A stretch of DNA of 64,000 nucleotides. Origin: Micromonospora aurantiaca ATCC 27029. GTDB taxonomy: Bacteria; Actinomycetota; Actinomycetes; Mycobacteriales; Micromonosporaceae. The position numbers were made by a program, and so were the translations under genes. Of the stretch, positions 35,369 through 44,092 are shown one piece after another; the first letter of the stretch is position 1, and every line of letters starts with the position of its first letter. The notes beneath the pieces were generated by a model. It was not told the DNA's origin and searched no databases. It saw nothing but the letters and a program-made list of their open reading frames with translations. Where the stretch lies: NCBI RefSeq assembly GCF_000145235.1, contig NC_014391.1:2294001-2358000 (forward strand). Reading direction: 5' to 3'.

Positions 35369-35494
35369 TCACACCCGAGGGCTCGGGAGGCATGTTGCGT
35401 CGCCGAGCAGCCGTCCGGTCCAGTCGGTGAAACCGCCGTCGCCGAGCATCGGACGGACCGTGTCGGCGAGCGCGTGGCGGCTACCGGCTGGCAT
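35369..35494 (-). other. Possible gene remnant, 41-codon frame
   Basis: The frame MPAGSRHALADTVRPMLGDG... ends in LPSPRV and shows G/C at most third positions, as in real genes here, yet it has no ribosome-binding site and an in-frame stop lies two codons upstream. It looks like the C-terminal remnant of a lost gene; I do not recognise the family. It is in the 465-base gap 35289-35753, whose other contents are the inverted repeat at 35617 and the promoter of 35754. Confidence 0.3.
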
Positions 35495-35616
35495 TGCCGC
35501 TCACACCCGATTCTCGGCCGGCCGGTGACGTGGCGGCACCGAAACGGCGCTCGGCCCGGCGTGGCTGTGTCAATCGCGGCCGGCAGCTCCCCGCGGAAAG
35601 GATGAGCTTCCGAGCG

Positions 35617-35654
35617 TTATGCCTCTCAGTCATAAATATGACCGAGAGGCATAA
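35617..35654. repeat. AT-rich inverted repeat, 17-base arms
   Basis: TTATGCCTCTCAGTCAT (35617-35633) and ATGACCGAGAGGCATAA (35638-35654) pair at 16 of 17 positions around the loop AAAT. The element stands out from the surrounding GC-rich sequence. It lies 100 bases before the DinB-like gene and far from the MFS gene, and there is no U-run. It could be a regulator site, an RNA hairpin or a mobile-element remnant. Confidence 0.75.
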
Positions 35655-35753
35655 TGCCGGAGGGACAACCCTTCTGTTCCGGCGCGACACGCCGCTTCCG
35701 GGCGGGCGCGTTAACCGGTCGACCGGGGGCGCGGACCGTGCCACGATCGCGCG

Positions 35754-36296
35754 GTGCCCGCCTCCGTGACCGCCTCCGTGCCCGCCCTGCTGCGCCGGCA
35801 GTTCGACCTGACCTGGGCGCTCGCCGAGTACCACCTCGACCGGCTGGAGCCGGGTGATTTCCTCTGGGAACCGGCCGCGCTGTGCTGGACCATGCGCCAG
35901 GACCCGGCCGGCGGGTGGCGTGCCGACTGGGCCGACACCGAGCCGGACCCGGTCCCGGTGCCCACGATCGCGTGGCTGACCTGGCACATCGGCTGGTGGT
36001 GGTCGGTGGCGGCCGACCACGTGCGGCAGCGGCCGGCGCGGGAGCGCGACGACATCCGCTGGCCCGGACCGGGCGCGGAGACTGTGGCGTGGCTGCGGGA
36101 GCTGCGGTCGGAGTGGACGGACACGCTGGACGGGCTGACCGAGGCCGGCCTGGACCGGCCGTCCGCGTACCCCTGGCCCGCCGACGCCGGGCTCACCGTC
36201 GCGGACCTGGCCGCGTGGGTGAACGCCGAGCTGATGAAGAACGTGGCCGAGATCGGGCAGCTCCGGCTTATGCGGGCGGCAGGGCGGGCGGCCTGA
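35754..36296 (+). CDS. DinB superfamily protein
   Basis: 180 residues with the four-helix DinB fold: LLRRQFDLTWALAEYHLDRL at the start, TIAWLTWHIGWWWSVAADH in the middle and AELMKNVAEIGQLRLM at the end. Histidines at the expected metal positions are present in helices 2 and 3. Members are often thiol-dependent metal enzymes (mycothiol in actinobacteria); the reaction is unknown. GTG 35754 is preceded by CACGAT and six bases, matching the leaderless pattern. Confidence 0.78.
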   Translation: MPASVTASVPALLRRQFDLTWALAEYHLDRLEPGDFLWEPAALCWTMRQDPAGGWRADWADTEPDPVPVPTIAWLTWHIGWWWSVAADHVRQRPARERDDIRWPGPGAETVAWLRELRSEWTDTLDGLTEAGLDRPSAYPWPADAGLTVADLAAWVNAELMKNVAEIGQLRLMRAAGRAA

Positions 36297-36308
36297 GCCG
36301 GGCCGCGC

Positions 36309-36629
36309 TCAGTGCGCGCCGCCGAGGTTGAGCACCACCACCCCGGCGATGACGAGTCCCGCCCCGACCACCTTCGTCACGCTCAGCGGCTCACCGAGGA
36401 ACGCCGCGCCGATCGCCATGATGGCGGCGGTGCCGAGGCCGGACCAGACTGCGTACGCGACGCCGACCGGGATGTCCTTCACTGCGAGCGAGAGCAGGCC
36501 GAACGCGGACAGGTACGCCACGGCGAGGCCGACAGTGGGCCAGAGCCGGGTGAAGCCGTCGGTGGCCTTGAGCAGGCTGGTGCCGATCACCTCGGCGGTG
36601 ATCGCGCCGAGCAGGAACAGGTACGCCAT
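36309..36629 (-). CDS. SMR family multidrug efflux protein (QacE/EmrE type)
   Basis: 106 residues and four membrane helices, exactly the family size. The essential helix-1 Glu is in AYLFLLGAITAEVIGTSLLKATDGF, and GVAYAVWSGLGTAAI and FLGEPLSVTK are family signatures. Exports cationic drugs in exchange for protons as an antiparallel dimer. ATG 36629 is the start that gives the conserved N-terminus; the longer frame upstream is not supported. Confidence 0.93.
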   Translation of the reverse strand: MAYLFLLGAITAEVIGTSLLKATDGFTRLWPTVGLAVAYLSAFGLLSLAVKDIPVGVAYAVWSGLGTAAIMAIGAAFLGEPLSVTKVVGAGLVIAGVVVLNLGGAH

Positions 36630-36682
36630 CGCAGGACCGTACCCGGTCCTGCGATGGCGCCTGAGTGGAGCTCGAATCCCGG

Positions 36683-39289
36683 TCAGGAGACCGTGCAGGC
36701 CTTTCCGTTCAGCGTGACAAGCCCCGGATCCGGGTTGGGAGACCGGGAGGCGGTCCCGTTGAAGCCGAACGTGGTGGACGCGCCCGGTGCCAGCTTCGCG
36801 TTCCAGGACAGGTTCTTCGCGGTGACAGTGGCGCCGCTCTGGCCGAGCTGCGCCGACCACGCGTGGCCCACCTTCTGGTCGCCGAGGAAGGCCCAGCGCA
36901 GGCTCCACCCGTTCACCGCCGTCGTGCCGGTGTTGCGCACCGTCACCTGGGTGGTGAAGCCGGACGGCCAGCTCCCGTGCGTGGTGTAGGTGACCGCGCA
37001 GGACGGCGCCGGCACCGCGCCCGCGTCACCCTGGTCGGCCAGGAACGACGCGAGCCACGCCAGCGCCGAGTTCCAGTTGATCGCCACCTCGTTCGTCGCG
37101 TACGAGTTGATGTCGTCGACGTAGCAGAACATCGGCGCGCACCCGGCGAGCAGGTTCGCCGCGAACGGGTCCTGGAGCGCGGCGTTCGGACCACCGGCGA
37201 GCGAACCGGCCGGCGGGCGCGGCAGGTCCGGGTTCAGCTGGTGGCCGAAGATCCGGCTGTGCTGGTTGCGGGCGTGCTGCTCACCCCACCCGGTCACGTA
37301 CGACATGTTCAGCGCGTTGCGGCCGAACAGGTAGTCCGCGGCCTGCACCGCGCCGTCCCGGTACTTCGCGTCCCGGCTCAGGTCGAACGCGGTGGCGAGC
37401 ACGATGGCGTTGTTCACCAGGTTGCTGTTGCTGCCCCAGACGTACGCGTCGGCGCTGCCCGGGAACGGCAGCCCGTACGCCTGGCCGGCGATCGTGGCCA
37501 GGTAGCTGTCGGCGGCGGCGGTGATCGACTCGCGGATGCGGGTCTTCTCCGCGGCGGGCAGCGTGTTCGGCACGGTCGCCAGGTCGAGGCGGCCCAGCGC
37601 GGCGACGCTCTGCCAGCCGAACGCGCCGTTCGGGGCGAACACGTCGGCGGTGTGCAGCGGCGAGCCGGTGACGTCGGCCAGGTACGCCTTGTCGCCGGTG
37701 GTCAGCCACAGCTCGACGGCGGCCCAGTAGAACTCGTCGGTGACGTTGGTGTCGTCGTACGCGCCGCCGCCGGTGCCGTCGCTGGCCGAGGCGTAGATCG
37801 CCGGGTGCGCCTTGGCCGCCGCGTACGCGGTCTTCGCGGCGGTGCCGCAGCGCGCGGCGAACGCGGCGTCGTACGGGGCGTACAGCCGCTGGCACTGCGC
37901 CGCGACGGCGGCCAGGTTCAGCGTGGCGGCTGTGGACGGCGCGTGCAGCTCACGCGGCTGCGGGTCGTCCTGGGGCTGCAGCGGCAGGCCGGTCCAGTTC
38001 CGGTCGTGGATCTTGTGGTGGACCATCCCGGCCAGTTGCTCACCCGCCGGCACCTGCATGCGCAGCAGGAACTCCAGCTCCCAGCGGGCCTCGTCGAGCA
38101 CGTCCGGCACGTCGTTGCCGCGCTCGGGCAGCCGCAGCGTGGAGTCGCCCAGTGCGGCGCCGCCGCCGGCGGTCTCGGCCGTCTTGGTCCGCTCGAACGT
38201 GCTCAGGAGCTGGTAGGCGGCGATGCCGCCGTTGACGACGTACTTGCCGTGGTCACCCGCGTCGTACCAGCCGCCGCGCACGTCCAGCGAGTAGTCGCAG
38301 ACGCCGGCCTGGCACGGCACGTCGGTGTCGCCCTGGTTGGGCGCGACGCCGAGGTGGCCGGCCGGGCGGGCGTACTCCTCGCCGATCAGGTCGCCGTCGA
38401 TCTCGATGCCGCTGCGCTGGGCGTAGAAGAACTGGAGCGAGTCGGCGCGCAGCCGGTCGTAGAGCGCGCCGGAGATGTCGAACGGGTGGCTGGTCTCGCC
38501 GTCGACGGTCAACGTGTAGCCGGTGCCCGGAGTGCGGTACGCGGAGAAGTCGGCCGTCTGCACGTTCTGCGCGGAGGCCGCGTCGGTGCCGCGCGGCGTG
38601 GTCCGCCCGCTGGCGACCACCGCGCCGCCGGCGGACTTGAGCTGCCAGGGCAGCGCCTCGGTGGCCTCGGTGACCACAGTCGCGTGCTTCGGCCCGCCGG
38701 GCAGGTAGCCGACCTGGTTGACCCGGACCCGGGGGCCGGTGTCCGGCTCGTACGGCGGCGCCGGCTCCCCGCCGCGCAGCGACACGTTGTCCAGGCAGAA
38801 CGTCTGCGCCTGGGCGCTGCCGCCGACCTGGAAGATCAGCTGGGCGGTGGGGTTGTCGGCCGGCGAGGTGAACGTGGTGGTGACGCGCTTCGCGGTGCCG
38901 GTTGCGGTCGCGTCGACGCTCGCGTACGTGGTGTAGGGGGCGCTGCCGAGCTGGAGCACCGCCTTGACGGCCGCGCCGGGGGTCGCGGAGACGTCGAAGG
39001 ACAGCTCGTACTCGGCACCCTGGGTCAGCGGCACCGCGTCCTGGCCGATGCCGGCGTCCCACGGGTTGGCGGTGCCCGCCGCGACGGAGGTGCAGAGACG
39101 GCCGTCGACGACCGCGAGGTCGCCGGTGCCGTACGAGAACCAGGGTGAGACACCGGCGCTGAAGTCGCCGTTGCGGAGTTGTTCGGGGGCGTCCGGCGGC
39201 ACCTCGGCGCTCGCCGGGCCGGCGGTGAGGCCGGTGAGCGCCAGCGTGGTGGCCGCGAGTGCGGCGAGCCGACGACGGGATCGGGTCAC
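36683..39289 (-). CDS. Secreted GH9 endoglucanase with CBM4-type and CBM2 modules
   Basis: 868 residues. Signal peptide (cleavage near ASA, 28), a CBM4/9-type jelly roll (about 35-170), a CelD-type Ig-like domain (about 185-275), the GH9 catalytic domain (about 280-745) and a cellulose-binding CBM2 (about 768-868, with the conserved Trp and terminal Cys pair). The catalytic bases are in WYDAGDHGKYV and the proton donor Glu in ATNEVAINWN. Hydrolyses beta-1,4-glucan outside the cell. GTG 39289 follows AAGGA. A CebR-type operator lies 45 bases upstream, so it is probably induced by cellobiose. Confidence 0.94.
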   Translation of the reverse strand: MTRSRRRLAALAATTLALTGLTAGPASAEVPPDAPEQLRNGDFSAGVSPWFSYGTGDLAVVDGRLCTSVAAGTANPWDAGIGQDAVPLTQGAEYELSFDVSATPGAAVKAVLQLGSAPYTTYASVDATATGTAKRVTTTFTSPADNPTAQLIFQVGGSAQAQTFCLDNVSLRGGEPAPPYEPDTGPRVRVNQVGYLPGGPKHATVVTEATEALPWQLKSAGGAVVASGRTTPRGTDAASAQNVQTADFSAYRTPGTGYTLTVDGETSHPFDISGALYDRLRADSLQFFYAQRSGIEIDGDLIGEEYARPAGHLGVAPNQGDTDVPCQAGVCDYSLDVRGGWYDAGDHGKYVVNGGIAAYQLLSTFERTKTAETAGGGAALGDSTLRLPERGNDVPDVLDEARWELEFLLRMQVPAGEQLAGMVHHKIHDRNWTGLPLQPQDDPQPRELHAPSTAATLNLAAVAAQCQRLYAPYDAAFAARCGTAAKTAYAAAKAHPAIYASASDGTGGGAYDDTNVTDEFYWAAVELWLTTGDKAYLADVTGSPLHTADVFAPNGAFGWQSVAALGRLDLATVPNTLPAAEKTRIRESITAAADSYLATIAGQAYGLPFPGSADAYVWGSNSNLVNNAIVLATAFDLSRDAKYRDGAVQAADYLFGRNALNMSYVTGWGEQHARNQHSRIFGHQLNPDLPRPPAGSLAGGPNAALQDPFAANLLAGCAPMFCYVDDINSYATNEVAINWNSALAWLASFLADQGDAGAVPAPSCAVTYTTHGSWPSGFTTQVTVRNTGTTAVNGWSLRWAFLGDQKVGHAWSAQLGQSGATVTAKNLSWNAKLAPGASTTFGFNGTASRSPNPDPGLVTLNGKACTVS

Positions 39290-39333
39290 GGAGGTTCCTT
39301 CCGTGCTCGGGGGTGGTGGGGGAGGCCAGGAGC

Positions 39334-39347
39334 TGGGAGCGCTCCCA
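39334..39347. promoter_or_regulatory. CebR/CelR-type operator
   Basis: TGGGAGCGCTCCCA is a perfect 14-base palindrome identical to the operator bound by the LacI-family cellulase repressors CebR (Streptomyces) and CelR (Thermobifida). It sits between the GH9 start and the divergent PP2C gene, closer to GH9. Confidence 0.88.
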
Positions 39348-39502
39348 ATATCAGCCCGATGTTTCCATCGCGTTCCGCCGCTGTCAATCGATCCGGCCCG
39401 ATGAGCGCCGCGCGCCCGCGCGCGGTGGGATTCGGCGCGCCACGTACGATGTCAGTGATCTCCTAGAGACATCCGAGCCCTCGACCTGGCAGGCTGCGAC
39501 CC

Positions 39503-40228
39503 ATGACCCTGAAGCTTCGTTCCGTCGGAGCGAGCGACCGTGGGCTGATCCGCAGCGGTAACCAGGACGCGCAGCACGCGGGCGCCTGGCTGGTCGCGGT
39601 CGCCGACGGCATGGGCGGCATGGCGGCCGGCGACCTGGCCAGCCGCATCGCCATCGACGCGATCGCCCCGCTGGACGTGGAGACGCCGGAGGACGCGCTC
39701 GTCGCCGCGCTCCAGGGCGGGATCGAGCTGGCCACCGCGCAGATCCGGCAGGCCGTCGAGGAGGACCCGGAACGCCAGGGCATGGGCACCACGCTCACCG
39801 CGCTGCTGTTCGCCCGCACCGGCAGCTGCCTCGCGCTGGCGCACGTCGGCGACTCCCGGGCCTACCTGTACCGCGAGGGCGTGCTCAAGCAGGTCACCCG
39901 GGACGACACGTTCGTGCAGATGCTCGTCGACCAGGGCGTCATCACCGCCGAGCAGGCCAGCAGCCACCCCCGCCGCGCGGTGGTGACCCAGGCGTTGCAG
40001 GGCGACGAGGTCTCCCCGTCGTACGCCACGATGGTGCCCCGGGCCGGTGACCGCTGGCTGCTGTGCAGCGACGGCCTCTCCAACGTGGTCCGCGCGGACA
40101 CGCTCACCGAGGTGCTCAGCGAGCAGCCGGAACGCGACGCCTGCGCGGCCCGGCTGATCGACCTGGCGCTGCGGGCCGGCGGCCCGGACAACATCACCGT
40201 CGTGATCGCCGACGTCGTCGAGGAGTAG
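39503..40228 (+). CDS. PP2C-type Ser/Thr protein phosphatase
   Basis: 241 residues, catalytic domain only, with no membrane helix, unlike the longer membrane-bound PstP. Metal-binding motifs are in GNQDAQ, VADGMGGM, HVGDSRAYL and GGPDNIT. Removes phosphate from Ser/Thr kinase targets in the cytoplasm. ATG 39503 has no Shine-Dalgarno; CAGGCT lies seven bases before it. Converges on the hrpB gene with three bases between the stops. No kinase gene is nearby, so its partner is unknown. Confidence 0.9.
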   Translation: MTLKLRSVGASDRGLIRSGNQDAQHAGAWLVAVADGMGGMAAGDLASRIAIDAIAPLDVETPEDALVAALQGGIELATAQIRQAVEEDPERQGMGTTLTALLFARTGSCLALAHVGDSRAYLYREGVLKQVTRDDTFVQMLVDQGVITAEQASSHPRRAVVTQALQGDEVSPSYATMVPRAGDRWLLCSDGLSNVVRADTLTEVLSEQPERDACAARLIDLALRAGGPDNITVVIADVVEE

Positions 40229-40231
40229 CCC

Positions 40232-42802
40232 TCACCGCCGTCGCGGAGCGGCACGGCGGGTCGGCTCGGCTGTGGTCGGGTCCTCCGGCCACGGATGGCG
40301 CGGGTAGCGTCCGCGCAGCTCCGCACGTACCTGCGGGTATCCGGTGCGCCAGAACGAGGCCAGGTCCGCGGTGACCGCCACCGGCCGCCCGGCGGGGGAG
40401 AGCAGGTGCAGCAGCACCGGCACCCGCCCGTCGGCGATGCGCGGCACGTCCCGCCAGCCGAACGTCTCCTGGAGCTTGACCGCCAGCACCGGCGCGGCCG
40501 GGTCCGCGTAGTCGATCCGGATCCGCGAGCCGCTCGGCACCTCCAGGCGCTCCGGAGCCAGCTCGTCCAGCCGCGCGGCCTGCCGCCAGTCGAGCAGCCG
40601 CCGCAGCGCCGCCGCCACGTCCACCCGGCCGAGGTCGGCCCGGCGCCGGGCGCGGGCCAGCTCCGGGCCCAGCCAGACGGGCGCGCCGGCGGTCAGCGCG
40701 GCGTCGGAGACGTCCGGCCAGCCGTCGCCGAGCGCCTGGCGGCAGAACGCCAGCCGGAGGCGCAGCCCGGTCGCCTCCGGCGTCCAGCGCAGCAGGCCCG
40801 GCCCTTCCTGCCGCAGCCCGTCCAGCAGAGCCGCCGCGACCAGCTCCGGGTCCGGCGCGGTGAGCGGCCGGTCGACCAGTTCGACGGCGCCGAGCCGGAC
40901 TACCTCGCGGGCCACCACGTCCCCGCCGGACCAGGCCACCTCCCGTCCGGTGTCCAGCAGCGCCGCCCCGGCCTCCCGGGCGGTCGCCTCGTCGATCGGT
41001 GCGGCCAGCCGCACCCGGGCGGCGGGCGCGCCGGGGGAGCGGTCGGCCACCGCGACGGCCAGCCACGCCGCTCCGGTCAGCCCCGACCCGGGCGCCAGCT
41101 CCGCGGCGGTCCCGCCGGCCATCAGGTACGCGGACCCGCCCGGCCGCCGTGAGCGGGCCAGCCGTTCCGGGTACGCCAGTCCGGCGAGCAGCCCCGCGGC
41201 CAGATCGTCCGGCAGGCGCTCCCGCTCGTTCCCCGCCGACCGTCCGCCGCTCACGCTGCGGTGCGGCGTCGAGTCGGCGCGCGTGCCGGCGGAATGCCGG
41301 TCGGCGGGCAGGGCGGCGCGCAGGCGGCGTACCTCGGTGCGCCAGCGCGCGGTGGCGGCCGGGTCGGCGCCGTCGCGCAGCCGGCGCCAGCGGGCGGGCA
41401 GGTCGTCTCCCGTCCCGCCCAGCGTGTCCTCGCCGAGGATCGCCACCACCTGGGCGGCCCGGTCGGCACCCACCCGGGGCGCGCCGTCCAGCAGCGCCCG
41501 CGCCAGCCGGGGATGCGTGCCCGCCGCCGCGACCGCCCGTCCCCGCGCGGTGATCCGGCCGTCGTGGTCCACCGCGCCGAGCGTGGTCAGCGTCTCCCGC
41601 GCCACAGTGAGCGCGGCCGGCGGCGGTGGGTCGGGCAGCGCCAGCCCGGTGCCGTCCGGTGTGCCCCAGGCCGCCAGCTCCAGCGCGAACCCGGTCAGGT
41701 CGGCGGTGGCGATCTCCGGTTCGGGCTGCGGGGCGAGCCGCTCGTGCGCCGCCTCCGACCAGCAGCGGTAGACCGCCCCGGGCGTCTCCCGTCCGGCCCG
41801 GCCGGCGCGCTGGGTGGCCCCGGCCCGCGACACCGGCACGGTCACCAGCGCGCCCAGCCCTCGGGCCAGGTCGGTGCGGGGCACCCGGCTCAGTCCGGCG
41901 TCCACCACCACCCGGACGCCGGGGACGGTGAGGCTGCTCTCCGCCACCGCCGTCGCGAGCACCACGCGCCGTCCGGCAGCAGGGGTGAGCGCCGCGTCCT
42001 GGGCGGCCCCGGGCAGCCGTCCGTGCAACGGCAGCACCGCGATGTCGCGGAGGTCGGCCAGGCGGCGCGCGACGGCGCCGATCTCACCCGCGCCGGGCAG
42101 GAAGACGAGCACGTCACCGTCGCGTTCGCGCAGCGCCCGGCGGACCGTGGCTGCCACGTGGTCGAGCAGCGCCGGGTCGACCCGGCCGGCACCGGGCGGC
42201 GTCACCGGGCGCGGCGGCGGCGCCCACACCCGCTCGACCGGGTGCAGCGCGGCCTCGGCGCGTACCACGGGGGCGGGGTCGCCGGCGCCGAGCAGCGCGG
42301 CGAACCGGTCCGTCTGCGGGGTGGCCGACATCGCCAGCAGCCAGAGGTCCGGGCGCAGTGTGGCGCGGGCCTCGACGCTGAACGCCAGCGCCAGGTCGGC
42401 GTCGAGGTGCCGTTCGTGGCACTCGTCGAGCACCACCGCGTCCACGCCCGGCAGCTCGGGGTCGTGGTGCAGGCGGCGGACCAGCAGGCCGGTGGTCACC
42501 ACCTCGACCCGGGTACGCGGCCCGGTCCGGCGCTCGCCGCGCACCGCGTACCCGATCCGGTCGCCGACCCGCTCGCCGAGCAGGGCGGCCATCCGGTGCG
42601 CGGCGGCGCGGGCGGCCACCCGCCGGGGCTGGGCGATCACCACGCGGCCGGTGACCGCGTCGGCGACCGCGAGCGGCGCGGTGGTGGTCTTGCCGGTGCC
42701 GGGCGGCGCCACCAGGACGGCGGCGCCGCGCTCGCGCAGCGCGCCGACGAGCGCCGGCAGGACCGGGCGGACCGGCAGGTCGAGCGGGATGTCGGCGAGC
42801 AC
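40232..42802 (-). CDS. hrpB: ATP-dependent helicase HrpB (DEAH/RHA family)
   Basis: 856 residues, the usual HrpB size. Motif I PPGTGKTT at 33-40, motif II DECH at 126-129, SATPQTDRFA, then QRAGRAGRETPG, and the HrpB-specific C-terminal domain ending in FWRTGYPQVRAELRGRYPRHPWPEDP. GTG 42802 is chosen because the family starts a few residues before PVRPVLPAL; the open frame beyond it is a shadow. Second RHA-family helicase in this window besides HrpA. Role in RNA metabolism is inferred. Confidence 0.92.
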   Translation of the reverse strand: MLADIPLDLPVRPVLPALVGALRERGAAVLVAPPGTGKTTTAPLAVADAVTGRVVIAQPRRVAARAAAHRMAALLGERVGDRIGYAVRGERRTGPRTRVEVVTTGLLVRRLHHDPELPGVDAVVLDECHERHLDADLALAFSVEARATLRPDLWLLAMSATPQTDRFAALLGAGDPAPVVRAEAALHPVERVWAPPPRPVTPPGAGRVDPALLDHVAATVRRALRERDGDVLVFLPGAGEIGAVARRLADLRDIAVLPLHGRLPGAAQDAALTPAAGRRVVLATAVAESSLTVPGVRVVVDAGLSRVPRTDLARGLGALVTVPVSRAGATQRAGRAGRETPGAVYRCWSEAAHERLAPQPEPEIATADLTGFALELAAWGTPDGTGLALPDPPPPAALTVARETLTTLGAVDHDGRITARGRAVAAAGTHPRLARALLDGAPRVGADRAAQVVAILGEDTLGGTGDDLPARWRRLRDGADPAATARWRTEVRRLRAALPADRHSAGTRADSTPHRSVSGGRSAGNERERLPDDLAAGLLAGLAYPERLARSRRPGGSAYLMAGGTAAELAPGSGLTGAAWLAVAVADRSPGAPAARVRLAAPIDEATAREAGAALLDTGREVAWSGGDVVAREVVRLGAVELVDRPLTAPDPELVAAALLDGLRQEGPGLLRWTPEATGLRLRLAFCRQALGDGWPDVSDAALTAGAPVWLGPELARARRRADLGRVDVAAALRRLLDWRQAARLDELAPERLEVPSGSRIRIDYADPAAPVLAVKLQETFGWRDVPRIADGRVPVLLHLLSPAGRPVAVTADLASFWRTGYPQVRAELRGRYPRHPWPEDPTTAEPTRRAAPRRR

Positions 42803-42902
42803 GGCCCCACTCTCGCACCGCTCCGTCGGTCGGTCCGCGCTGCCCCCGGAACGCGGAACGGCCCGGCCGGCGCACCGCCGACCGGGCCGGGTGGGCCGCC
42901 GC

Positions 42903-42922
42903 GCCGGGTCCGCCGACCCGGC
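42903..42922 (-). terminator. Terminator after the sigma factor gene
   Basis: GCCGGGTC and GACCCGGC form an 8-bp stem with loop CGCC, 14 bases after the sigma factor stop. A second stem GGCCCGG (42860-42866) / CCGGGCC (42882-42888) follows. Confidence 0.65.
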
Positions 42923-42936
42923 CGCCGCCCCCCTTG

Positions 42937-43758
42937 CTAGTACGTTCCGTCGAGCTGACCGCGCAGCTTGGTGAGCGCCCGGGCCAGTAGCCGGGACACG
43001 TGCATCTGCGAGACGCCGATCTGCTCGGCGATCTGCGACTGGGTCAGGTTGCCGTAGAAGCGCAGTGTGAGGATCTTCTGCTCGCGCTGGTCGAGCGTGG
43101 CGAGCGCCGGGCCGAGGGCGACACGCATCTCGGCCAGCTCGAACTCGCCGTCCTCGCCGCCGAGCAGATCGCCCAGCTCGGTGGCCCGCTCGCCGTCGCC
43201 GGTGGGGGTGGACAGCGACACCGCGTTGTACGCGCGGGCGCCCTCCAGGCCCTCCAGCACCTCTTCCTCGGTGAGCTTGAGGTGGGCGGCGATGTCGGCG
43301 ACCGTCGGCGAGCGGCCGAGCGTCTGGAGCAGCGTGCTGTTGGCGTCGGAGATCGCCAGGCGCAGCTCCTGGAGCCGGCGGGGCACCCGGATGTCCCAGG
43401 TGCGGTCGCGGAAGTGGCGCTTCAGCTCGCCGATGATGGTGGGGATGGCGTAGCCGGCGAAGTCGACGCCGCGCGACGGGTCGAACTTGTCGATCGCCTT
43501 GATCAGGCCGATCGCTGCGGTCTGCGCCAGGTCGTCGTTGGGCTCGCCCCGGCCGCTGTAGCGGTGGGCCAGGTGGTTCGCCAGCGGCAGCCACGCCTCG
43601 ATGGCGCGGTCGCGCAGCGCCGGCCGGGACGGGTGGTCGGCGGGCAGCGCGGCCATCGCGGCGAGCAGGTCGGCGGCGCTGTCGGTGAGCGAGCGGGGGT
43701 CGAGCTTCGCGGAGGCGGCCGGCGTGGTCGCCCGGGCGCTGATCGTGGGAGCGGTCAT
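42937..43758 (-). CDS. sigF: RNA polymerase sigma factor, SigB/SigF/SigG subfamily
   Basis: 273 residues, lacking region 1. Region 2 contains DDLAQTAAIGLIKAIDKFDPSRGVDF and region 4 QIAEQIGVSQMHVSRLLARAL. In actinobacteria this subfamily directs stress and stationary-phase genes from GNNT-N14-16-GGGTAY promoters and is held by anti-sigma kinases. Such promoters occur in this window (26188, 57679, 60287, 62437, 62472) and a SpoIIE-type regulator lies at 55386. No anti-sigma gene is adjacent, which is unusual since sigF often follows one. ATG 43758 follows GGGAGG. The symbol denotes subfamily only. Confidence 0.9.
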   Translation of the reverse strand: MTAPTISARATTPAASAKLDPRSLTDSAADLLAAMAALPADHPSRPALRDRAIEAWLPLANHLAHRYSGRGEPNDDLAQTAAIGLIKAIDKFDPSRGVDFAGYAIPTIIGELKRHFRDRTWDIRVPRRLQELRLAISDANSTLLQTLGRSPTVADIAAHLKLTEEEVLEGLEGARAYNAVSLSTPTGDGERATELGDLLGGEDGEFELAEMRVALGPALATLDQREQKILTLRFYGNLTQSQIAEQIGVSQMHVSRLLARALTKLRGQLDGTY

Positions 43759-44092
43759 GGGTGGTCCTCCCTGCACCTCGTCCACGGAAGAAAAAAGACG
43801 TGACGCTTAGGTTTAGGTTTCGGTCGTACGTTCGGAAGCCACCATAGCCCGATCGTGCTGCGGAAATCTAGCCGAAAGTACGATGTACTTAAGGTGTAAG
43901 CAGCCACGAAAGACGTGAGCCGGTCGATATCGCGCTCGGCAGGCTGGTGGGGTGGCGCTGACCGGTCGGCCCCGGTCGTACCCCGACCGGTCAACGTGGA
44001 ATCCGACAGGTGGGCGAAGTGTCGCCTTTCTGTCGTTGTCCCGCCGACGGGACCGCCCGTAGCGTCCGTAGCGACACGTCAACGGAGGCACC
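43759..44092. promoter_or_regulatory. AT-rich divergent promoter region of the sigma factor and ADC-like genes
   Basis: No gene is supported. The left part is unusually AT-rich: an A-run (43788-43796), the short tandem TTAGGT-TTAGGT-TTCGGT (43807-43824), and TATGGT on the reverse strand near 43842-43847, a possible -10 for sigF with a leader of about 80 bases. The right part ends with the RBS GGAGG of the gene at 44093. No stress-type promoter was seen before sigF itself. Confidence 0.45.

Noticed and set aside
43807..43824. Telomere-like TTTAGG repeat
   Set aside because: Only two and a half units; too short to distinguish from chance in an AT-rich promoter.
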